Shown here piece after piece: positions 5,022 to 10,733 of a stretch of DNA of 10,733 nt. The notes under the pieces were generated by a model. It had not been told where the DNA came from. It did not search any database and saw nothing but the letters and a program-made list of their open reading frames with translations. The position numbers and the translations under genes were made by a program. This DNA comes from Mariprofundaceae bacterium (GTDB lineage: Bacteria > Pseudomonadota > Zetaproteobacteria > Mariprofundales > Mariprofundaceae). Position 1 is the first letter of the stretch. Each line of letters begins with the position of its first letter. The stretch is from the NCBI GenBank assembly GCA_015488125.1, contig WFOJ01000222.1, positions 1-10,733 of the forward strand, written 5' to 3'.

Positions 5022-5056
5022 GACACGTAGCTTTTTCATCAAGGGGTCCTTCATCG

Positions 5057-5503
5057 ATGTTTCTGGGTGGTTATGCCAATTCCATGGATGAAAAGGGCCG
5101 GGTGAATATCCCCGCTGATTACCGCGATGTGCTGCGTAATCAACATGGTGACTGTCGTCTGATTATTACCCGTGACCTGCTGGATGATTGCCTGCGCGCC
5201 TATCCTGTCGCCAGATGGCGGGATTGGCTTGCCAAATTGGAGAAGTTGCCAGCCAGCAATCGTACCGCTCGTCGTATTTACCGTCGCGTTGTCAGCTCTG
5301 CTGTTGTTCTTGAACCGGATAAACAGGGGCGTGTGCTGATTCCTGCGTCTCTTCGTCAAGCCGCGCAATTGCGAAAAGCAGTGCATTTTGCTGGCGCCAA
5401 TCAAACATTTGAAATCTGGGATAGCAAGCTATGGCAGCAGGAAACCGAGCTTGTTGATGCTGAAGATTTTGATCCAGCCATGCTGGATGAATTCGGGCTG
5501 TAA
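5057..5503 (+). CDS. mraZ: Transcriptional regulator MraZ
   Basis: 148-residue DNA-binding protein of the MraZ family, which forms ring oligomers and represses the dcw cluster starting with its own gene. Two AbrB-like SpoVT domains are visible. The first is MFLGGYANSMDEKGRVNIPADYR with the DxxGR motif at 11-15. The second is LEPDKQGRVLIPASLR with DxxGR at 88-92. Length equals that of typical proteobacterial MraZ (about 150). The ATG at 5057 is preceded by AAGGGG at 10 bases. It is the first gene of a tight operon; rsmH begins 2 bp after its stop. Its probable operator lies immediately upstream. Confidence 0.97.
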   Translation: MFLGGYANSMDEKGRVNIPADYRDVLRNQHGDCRLIITRDLLDDCLRAYPVARWRDWLAKLEKLPASNRTARRIYRRVVSSAVVLEPDKQGRVLIPASLRQAAQLRKAVHFAGANQTFEIWDSKLWQQETELVDAEDFDPAMLDEFGL

Positions 5504-5505
5504 CA

Positions 5506-6456
5506 ATGTCTGCCTGTGTCGAACACACCCCGGTGCTTGCCGACGATTATATTCGTTTGCTCTGCCATGATCCTGATGGTCGCTATATCGACGCAACCTT
5601 TGGCCGTGGTGGTCACACCCGCTTGTTGCTGGCAGCGCTTTCGGAACAAGGGCGGGTATTGGCGTTGGATCGTGATCCGCAGGCTGTGGAAGCGGCGCAG
5701 ACACTGATGGCGGATGATCCCCGTCTGCAAGTCGTACAGGCGCCGTTTTCGGATATGGAAGCGGTGGCCAAGGCGCATGGCTGGAATGAAGTCGATGGTG
5801 TCGGTTTTGATCTGGGCGTATCTTCGCCCCAGTTGGATCAGGCCGAGCGTGGTTTTTCTTTTTCCCGCTCCGGGCCACTGGATATGCGCATGAATCCCGA
5901 GCAGGGGAAGCCGCTATGGCAACGCCTGCAACGTTGTCGTGAACAAGAACTGGTGAAAATTCTGCGCGACTATGGCAATGAACGTTTTGCCGGACGTATC
6001 GCCCGGCGCATTGTGCAGGCCGTGGCCGCGCAGCAGCTGCATACCACAGCAGATCTGGAAAATATCTGTTTTCACGCTGTCCCCGCCAGCCATCGCCACG
6101 GCAACACCCATCCGGCCACCCGCACTTTTCAGGCTCTGCGTATCTGGATTAACGAAGAATATCAACAGCTCCACGATGGACTTCAGGCCGCCATGCGGAT
6201 GTTGCGAGCTGACGGTCATCTGGTGGTGATTTCCTTTCATTCTGGCGAAGACCGGCGCGTACGAGATTTGATTGAAAATGAAGTTCACCCCTGCCGCTGT
6301 CCTGTTCATCTGCCGTGTGTTTGTGGCAAGATGCCCACCATGCGATGGCTGCAAAAAAAACCATTGCGGGCAGGTGAAGCCGAACTGGCTGTCAATCCGC
6401 GCAGTCGTTCGGCATTGTTGCGTGCGGCGATATGCTGCCGGGAAACTGTGGCATGA
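5506..6456 (+). CDS. rsmH: 16S rRNA (cytosine1402-N4)-methyltransferase
   Basis: 316-residue SAM-dependent enzyme (formerly MraW) that N4-methylates C1402 in the decoding centre of 16S rRNA. Motifs in order: HTPV (7-10), the SAM-binding DATFGRGGHT (29-38), LALDRDP (52-58), FDLGVSSPQLD (101-111), RGFSF (115-119), PLDMRM (124-129), HPATRTFQALRIWIN (202-216), SFHSGEDR (243-250) and NPRSRSALLRAA (297-308). Position 247 is Gly where the family usually has Leu (SFHSLEDR). A CRCP...CVCG group (Cys263, 265, 271, 273) may bind metal; such cysteines occur in many but not all homologues and are absent from E. coli. It starts 2 bp after mraZ and overlaps ftsL by 4 bases (ATGA). Length is normal. Confidence 0.97.
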   Translation: MSACVEHTPVLADDYIRLLCHDPDGRYIDATFGRGGHTRLLLAALSEQGRVLALDRDPQAVEAAQTLMADDPRLQVVQAPFSDMEAVAKAHGWNEVDGVGFDLGVSSPQLDQAERGFSFSRSGPLDMRMNPEQGKPLWQRLQRCREQELVKILRDYGNERFAGRIARRIVQAVAAQQLHTTADLENICFHAVPASHRHGNTHPATRTFQALRIWINEEYQQLHDGLQAAMRMLRADGHLVVISFHSGEDRRVRDLIENEVHPCRCPVHLPCVCGKMPTMRWLQKKPLRAGEAELAVNPRSRSALLRAAICCRETVA

Positions 6457-6734
6457 AACGTTTGAATATGCTGCTGTTACTATTGTGCGCCCTGTTTGGT
6501 ACAGCGCAGATATGGATGTCGTATTTGCGCAACAGCAATGCCCGGGCTTTGCATGATACGCATACTTCAATTATGTCCCTGAAGAATGAAATCAAGGAGC
6601 TGGAAGTCGAAGAAGGCAGTTTGATGCGGCCAGAACGTTTGCGTCGGGTAGCTCATGAAATGTTGGGTATGGGTAGTCCGAAACCTTCGCAGTTTATTCA
6701 TCTTGCAGTGCCACATCGCAGGGTAAGGCAATGA
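6453..6734 (+). CDS. ftsL: Cell division protein FtsL
   Basis: 93-residue bitopic inner-membrane protein of the FtsQLB subcomplex, which activates FtsW/FtsI septal peptidoglycan synthesis. After MKRLN comes a transmembrane helix (about 5-24, MLLLLLCALFGTAQIW). A heptad-like coiled coil follows (about 33-57), and then the family C-terminal pattern PERLRRVAHEMLGMGSPKPSQFIHL (60-84). Sequence conservation in FtsL is low, so position and topology weigh heavily. The start is set at 6453, overlapping the rsmH stop as ATGA. The frame is open from an ATG at 6432, but that would put six extra residues before MKR. GGGA lies 9 bases upstream, and translational coupling is likely. It overlaps ftsI by 4 bases. 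Confidence 0.92.
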   Translation: MKRLNMLLLLLCALFGTAQIWMSYLRNSNARALHDTHTSIMSLKNEIKELEVEEGSLMRPERLRRVAHEMLGMGSPKPSQFIHLAVPHRRVRQ

Positions 6735-8638
6735 GTCGCCTCTGGAATCGGCCTGCGAACCGTTACCGGCCGGATATTGAGCGGCGCACGCAGCTGCTTT
6801 CGATGGCCGTGGCGATGGGTTTTGCGGTCTTGCTGGTGCGAGCTGTTGATTTGCATTGGTGGCAGGCCGACGCATTGGCAGCAAAAGCCCGCACGCAACA
6901 GGATCATCAATATCGCATTGAAGCAGCCCGAGGCGCCATTCTGGATCGTCAGGGACGTATTTTGGCGCGTAGTATGGAGGCGCCTTCCATTGGTGCGATC
7001 GCCCGTAAGATACCCGTTGAACGCATTACTGAACTTGCGCAAGTACTGGGTCTTGATGAGTCCATGTTGCGTCAACGCATACAAAAGCATAAGGGTTTTA
7101 TCTGGCTGAAACGCCAGACAACACCCACCGTGGAAGCGCAACTTGCGGCTCTGAATATACCGGGAATTCGTATTGAAAGGGAATGGCGGCGTTATTATCC
7201 ACTGGGGCCGGAGACCGGTCATGTTCTCGGTTTTGTCGGCGTGGATAATCATGGCCTGGAAGGTGTGGAATACAGTTTTGACCGCGTGCTGACAGGAGAA
7301 AGTGGGCTACGCGTGATTCGTCGCGATGCGCAGGGGCGAGCCTTGCCCGGTGCTTCCTGGCTGCGTCAACCACGTCCTGGTGAATCACTACAGCTGACAC
7401 TGGATGCAGGCGTGCAGAGTATTGCCTATGCGGCATTGGCTGATGGCATTGAAAAGCACCATGCGCAGAGCGGCTCAGTAGTGGTCATGCAGCCGAAAAC
7501 CGGTGAGGTGCTGGCCATGGTTAGCTGGCCCGGTTTCAACCCCAACAATTTCCATCAATTTTCGCCGGCCCAATGGCGCAACCGGGCGTTGACCGACGTT
7601 TTTGAGCCAGGTTCCGTGATGAAGCCCTTTACGGTTGCCAGCGCTCTGGAGTCAGGTAAATGGCAGGCTAACAGCCGTATTTTTTGCGAGAATGGCAATT
7701 TCAAAGTCGGGCGTTTTGTGATCCATGATGCTCATCCGATGGGTTGGGAAACGTTGAAGACGGTGCTGGCGCATTCGAGCAATATTGGCGCCGCCAAAGT
7801 GGCTTTGTCGCTTGGTGCTGACCGGTTGTATGATGAGTTGGTCAAATTCGGCTTTGGGCGGCGAACAGGGTTGGAGCTCGAAGGTGAGGCCACGGGTATC
7901 CTGGCCAGTTCGCATCGCTGGGGGCGGGTGGAAACCGCCAATATTGCCTTTGGACAGGGTGTGGCTGTGACCGCCATACAACTTGCTGCCGCCTTTTCCG
8001 CGCTTGCCAACCACGGTATTTATGTTGCGCCGCATCTGGTGTATGCACATGCCAAAGCGGAGCGTCATCGGATTTTGTCAACGGAAACCAGCGCTATTCT
8101 GGAAGATATGTTGCGCATGGCCAGCAGCCGCGAAGGTACGGGTTGGCGAGCTGTACCCCATGGCTACACTGTAGCCGGAAAAACCGGAACGGCGCAGCGC
8201 GCTGATGCACATGGTGAGTATTCAGATCATCACTATACATCGGTGTTTGCCGGCTATGTTCCTGTGGCTGATCCGCAATTGGTGATTGTGGTGGTGATTG
8301 ATGAACCCCAGGGTGTGTATTACGGTGGTTTGGTAGCAGCGCCAGTATTTCGGCATATTGCCGAAGCTGCCCTGCCTTACCTTGGTGTATTGCCTGACGA
8401 TACCCCTGTGTTTCCCATACAACCGGCCGTGGTGCAGGCAGCTATCACCAATTCTCCTGATCTTGGCTCGCGAGGTATGAATTTTATCGGTTTATCCCTG
8501 CGTGAGGCCTATCGTTTGGCAGCCAGCAAAGGCCTGGAATTGCACACCCATGGACGGGGTTGGGTTACACGTCAGGATCCGATGTATCCCGATCAGTTAT
8601 CGGGGCAACGCATGGTGGAGGTGTGGCTGCATGAATGA
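6731..8638 (+). CDS. ftsI: Peptidoglycan DD-transpeptidase FtsI (PBP3) with C-terminal PASTA domain
   Basis: 635-residue class B penicillin-binding protein that cross-links septal peptidoglycan together with FtsW. It has a short cytoplasmic tail, a membrane anchor (about 21-40), a dimerisation/pedestal region with RGAILDRQGRILA (67-79) and LGFVGVDNHGLEGVE (166-180), and the transpeptidase with all three active-site motifs: SVMK (Ser295 nucleophile, Lys298), SSN (349-351) and KTGT (484-487). Residues about 576-635 (SPDLGSRGMNFIGLSLREAYRLAA... to the end) look like one PASTA domain. E. coli FtsI (588 residues) lacks this domain; it is found in SpoVD/PBP2x and some proteobacterial FtsI proteins. 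The start overlaps the ftsL stop (ATGA), with AGGG 7 bases upstream. murE begins inside the last codons (8-base overlap). Confidence 0.97.
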   Translation: MSRLWNRPANRYRPDIERRTQLLSMAVAMGFAVLLVRAVDLHWWQADALAAKARTQQDHQYRIEAARGAILDRQGRILARSMEAPSIGAIARKIPVERITELAQVLGLDESMLRQRIQKHKGFIWLKRQTTPTVEAQLAALNIPGIRIEREWRRYYPLGPETGHVLGFVGVDNHGLEGVEYSFDRVLTGESGLRVIRRDAQGRALPGASWLRQPRPGESLQLTLDAGVQSIAYAALADGIEKHHAQSGSVVVMQPKTGEVLAMVSWPGFNPNNFHQFSPAQWRNRALTDVFEPGSVMKPFTVASALESGKWQANSRIFCENGNFKVGRFVIHDAHPMGWETLKTVLAHSSNIGAAKVALSLGADRLYDELVKFGFGRRTGLELEGEATGILASSHRWGRVETANIAFGQGVAVTAIQLAAAFSALANHGIYVAPHLVYAHAKAERHRILSTETSAILEDMLRMASSREGTGWRAVPHGYTVAGKTGTAQRADAHGEYSDHHYTSVFAGYVPVADPQLVIVVVIDEPQGVYYGGLVAAPVFRHIAEAALPYLGVLPDDTPVFPIQPAVVQAAITNSPDLGSRGMNFIGLSLREAYRLAASKGLELHTHGRGWVTRQDPMYPDQLSGQRMVEVWLHE

Positions 8639-10130
8639 TATTCGCAAGGCCAACCGGCATCTGCGTCAGATGACGCAGCGTCCGTGTCGTAGTATGGGTG
8701 AGCTATGGCCTGCGGCTGTTCCCGCGCTGTCACAGTATCTGGTGCATGATGTGGAAGATGATAGCCGCCATCTGCAACCGGGTGACGCCTGGTTATGTCT
8801 GGCGCCTGATCATCCCGAGCTTGATTGTTTGATGCAGCAGGCGGCTGATGCTGGTGCCACATTGTGTATTGCCGCAGGCAGACTTCCTGACACGAACTAT
8901 CCTTTACCTGTTCTTGAACTAACGGGTATGGGCGAACTGGCGATGTTATTGCGCCGCTGGTTTGGCACGGAATCAACCAGCGTTCGTTGTCTTGGCATTA
9001 CCGGTACAGACGGCAAAACCAGTGTGGCATGGATGAGCAGGCTGGCATTGCAGGCAACTGGTCGGTCAGCCTGGTCGGTGGGTACTTTGGGGTGGATTGA
9101 TCACAACGGTCATTGTCTGAAGCTGGGCAATACCACGACTTCGTTACTCAATAATCATCGTTTACTGGCTGCTGCCGATAGGGCGGGTGTTGATACACTG
9201 GTCATGGAGGTTTCATCACACGGCATTGATCAGCAACGCATCGCCGGTATGCCGTTTACGTCACTGGTGTGGACGACCATGGGGCGCGATCATCTGGATT
9301 ATCATCACGATATGGTCGCTTATATTGGCTGCAAATCCTCTTTTGTTCATCATTATGCACAACAGGGTGCACAGCTGATTGTGAATGCCGATCAGCCGGA
9401 GATCATGGCGGAAACAGCAGATTTGCAGCGATTAAGCTATGGTCGGCGAGGAGATGCCTGGTTGCGTTGGTCGATACCGGCGGAAGGCTGTTTGCAACTT
9501 GCCTGTGATGGTCGGCAATGGCAGCTAGATGGCGTGCCTGCGGGAGATATTCATGGTCAGAATATGGCTGCTACCTGCGCTGTACTCTGTTCCTTGGGGG
9601 TGCCATTGGCCGATGCCGTGATTGCTTTGCAGGGGATGACAGCGCCACCGGGGCGGCTGGAAATCATCAGCGATAGCGCAGGCCGCCAGGTGCTGGTGGA
9701 TTATGCCCATACAGCACAGGCACTGGCTGCCAGTCTGAAAGCAGCGCGTGGCATGTGCGCATCGGGGAATTTGTTTTTACTGTTCGGCTGCGGTGGCGAA
9801 CGCGACCGGGAAAAACGTCCGCAGATGGGCGCTGTAGCGGCTGAATTGGCCGATGCCGTCTGGCTAACTTCGGATAATCCGCGCGGCGAAGACCCGGCAA
9901 GTATTATCGCTGATATCCGGCAGGGAATGGCCCATGCTGCCATTCCTGTTTACGCCGGGGAGGACAGGGAGCAAGTGATTGCCAGGGCCATCGCGTATAT
10001 GCGGGCCGGAGATACGCTGCTTATTGCTGGCAAGGGGCATGAGGATTATATGGAATTTGCTGCTGGTCGGCGCGTTAACTGGTCAGATGCGGCGCTGGCC
10101 CGTCAATACCTGGAAGCGACACCATGTTGA
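8631..10130 (+). CDS. murE: UDP-MurNAc-L-Ala-D-Glu:meso-diaminopimelate ligase
   Basis: 499-residue cytoplasmic Mur ligase that adds the third stem-peptide residue using ATP. It has an N-terminal UMAG-binding domain (DDSRHLQPGDAWLCL, 43-57); the P-loop GITGTDGKTS (122-131, Asp replacing the usual Asn); NTTTS (167-171, similar to E. coli NTTGS); MEVSSHGIDQQRI (192-204); RDHLDYH (219-225); and Lys235, the probable carbamylated lysine. The C-terminal domain has PPGRLEII, DYAHT (357-361), FGCGGERDREKRPQMG (385-400), DNPR (415-418) and AGKGHEDY (466-473). DNPR is the recognised signature for meso-diaminopimelate, so the wall is Gram-negative type. The start at 8631 has GGAGG 9 bases upstream; the frame is open from 8502, but that part lies inside ftsI. 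It overlaps ftsI by 8 and murF by 7 bases. Confidence 0.97.
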   Translation: MNDIRKANRHLRQMTQRPCRSMGELWPAAVPALSQYLVHDVEDDSRHLQPGDAWLCLAPDHPELDCLMQQAADAGATLCIAAGRLPDTNYPLPVLELTGMGELAMLLRRWFGTESTSVRCLGITGTDGKTSVAWMSRLALQATGRSAWSVGTLGWIDHNGHCLKLGNTTTSLLNNHRLLAAADRAGVDTLVMEVSSHGIDQQRIAGMPFTSLVWTTMGRDHLDYHHDMVAYIGCKSSFVHHYAQQGAQLIVNADQPEIMAETADLQRLSYGRRGDAWLRWSIPAEGCLQLACDGRQWQLDGVPAGDIHGQNMAATCAVLCSLGVPLADAVIALQGMTAPPGRLEIISDSAGRQVLVDYAHTAQALAASLKAARGMCASGNLFLLFGCGGERDREKRPQMGAVAAELADAVWLTSDNPRGEDPASIIADIRQGMAHAAIPVYAGEDREQVIARAIAYMRAGDTLLIAGKGHEDYMEFAAGRRVNWSDAALARQYLEATPC

Positions 10131-10733
10131 TGCATCAGCTTGCCATTGCCTGCCGGGGGCGCTGGCATGGTGCGATACCGGTGGACAGGCCGGTGAGGAT
10201 TTGCACCGACAGTCGTCAGCTACAGCTAGGGGATGTCTTTCTTGCCCTGCGCGGCGAACATTTTGATGGTCATGCCTTTATTGCTCAACTGGCGGGCAGG
10301 GCCAGCGCGATCATCGGTGAAGCATCAGGGCGTGCGAAGGCTGCGGCCACGCCTTATCTGGAAGTCGCCGACAGCCTTCGAGCGTTTGGTGATATCGCCC
10401 ACGCGCATCGTTTGCAACATCGCGCCCGGCTGATCGCCATCAGCGGCTCCTGTGGCAAGACCACGGTGCGCAGCATGCTTGCGCACGGCTTGCGTCGGCT
10501 GGGTTATCGGCTGTGTGAAACGCAGGCTAATCACAATAACCTGATCGGTGTGCCGCAAACCCTGCTGCAGATCAATGACGGCGATCAGTTTGCTGTGGTG
10601 GAATGCGGCATTAGTGAGCGTGGTGAAATGCAACGTCTGGCCACCATGGTCGAGGCGGATGTGGTGGTGCTGACCAGCATAGCCATGGCCCACGGTGAAG
10701 GACTGGGTGAACTAACGGATATTGCGCGGGAAA
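10124..10733 (+). CDS. murF: UDP-MurNAc-tripeptide--D-alanyl-D-alanine ligase, N-terminal part (3' end outside window)
   Basis: The first 203 residues or so of the Mur ligase that adds D-Ala-D-Ala to the UDP-MurNAc-tripeptide, the last cytoplasmic step of stem-peptide synthesis. Visible are the substrate-binding N-domain (RICTDSRQLQLGDVFLALRGEHFDGHAF), the ATP-binding AISGSCGKTTVRSML (usual form TGSVGKTT), NHNNLIGVPQTLL (usual form NFNNEIGVP) and VVECGISERGEM (usual form E-G--HPGEI). These are the expected motifs in order with some substitutions. The start at 10124 overlaps the murE end by 7 bases, with GGAAG 7 bases upstream; an in-frame ATG at 10130 is the alternative. No stop occurs before the window edge. 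mraY would be the expected next gene. Confidence 0.94.
   Translation, partial: MLMHQLAIACRGRWHGAIPVDRPVRICTDSRQLQLGDVFLALRGEHFDGHAFIAQLAGRASAIIGEASGRAKAAATPYLEVADSLRAFGDIAHAHRLQHRARLIAISGSCGKTTVRSMLAHGLRRLGYRLCETQANHNNLIGVPQTLLQINDGDQFAVVECGISERGEMQRLATMVEADVVVLTSIAMAHGEGLGELTDIARE

Larger units (their letters stand above)
4592..5056. other. 465-bp divergent intergenic region, rich in dyads and repeats
   Basis: This gap separates the minus-strand LprI-like gene from mraZ, and both have start codons facing into it. I see no convincing gene in it. It holds an imperfect long hairpin (4654-4698), a dyad CGAACG-N8-CGTTCG (4756-4775), an imperfect 17-bp direct repeat (4759-4775 and 4923-4939), nested inverted repeats (4833-4893), two TTGACA boxes (4817 and 4967), and a MraZ-type operator (4997-5021). 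The stretch 4840-4970 is AT-richer than the genes around it. No good promoter for the LprI-like gene was found on the minus strand; TATAAC at 4769-4764 lacks a -35. Confidence 0.7.

Noticed and set aside
5914..6570. Open frame of 218 codons on the minus strand
   Set aside because: It is antisense to rsmH and ftsL, which show full family motifs. The translated product has no recognisable domain, and it spans two genes.
6698..7252. Open frame of 184 codons on the minus strand
   Set aside because: Shadow of the ftsI coding strand; no ribosome binding site or domain seen.
1..10733. Mobile element, phage, CRISPR, toxin-antitoxin or defence system
   Set aside because: No transposase, integrase, array of regular repeats or defence-type domain was found. 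All substantial frames belong to housekeeping or autotrophy genes, apart from the LprI-like gene.

Overview
The window is an ordinary, densely packed chromosomal stretch from a Gram-negative, probably chemolithoautotrophic proteobacterium. Three things point that way. There is a proteobacterial class I phosphoribulokinase close to the enzymes of autotrophs. The genes run in the classical dcw order (mraZ-rsmH-ftsL-ftsI-murE-murF). MurE carries the DNPR motif that marks use of meso-diaminopimelate. The four-cysteine zinc form of ribosomal protein L28, a PASTA domain on FtsI and a long N-terminal extension on Rho argue against an enterobacterial-type gammaproteobacterium. A deeper proteobacterial branch such as the Zetaproteobacteria is plausible, but that is inference and not proven by the sequence.

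Layout. Positions 1-854 hold the end of the ATP synthase operon (3' end of atpD, complete atpC, then a strong intrinsic terminator). Positions 855-1954 hold a monocistronic phosphoribulokinase gene with its own promoter, a palindrome upstream and a hairpin downstream. Positions 1955-3764 hold rho with a C-rich, G-poor leader. Positions 3765-4119 hold rpmB (L28). Positions 4120-4591 hold a convergent minus-strand gene for a small secreted LprI/DUF1311-family protein with a TTG start; it shares a perfect 15-bp inverted repeat with the rpmB 3' end. Positions 4592-5056 are the only long non-coding gap (465 bp) and are rich in dyads and repeats, ending in a MraZ-type operator. From 5057 to the right edge runs the dcw cluster, with genes overlapping or separated by 2 bp; murF is cut by the window end.

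How the genes work together. AtpD/AtpC make ATP, and phosphoribulokinase spends it to regenerate RuBP for the Calvin cycle. Rho and L28 are housekeeping functions for transcription termination and translation. The dcw block couples control of division (MraZ), rRNA methylation (RsmH), the divisome (FtsL, FtsI) and cytoplasmic muropeptide synthesis (MurE, MurF) in one translationally coupled operon. No tRNA, rRNA, CRISPR array, insertion sequence or phage gene was seen. I found no clearly novel multi-gene system. The most unusual material is the Rho N-terminal extension, the structured 4592-5056 gap, and the PASTA-tailed FtsI.
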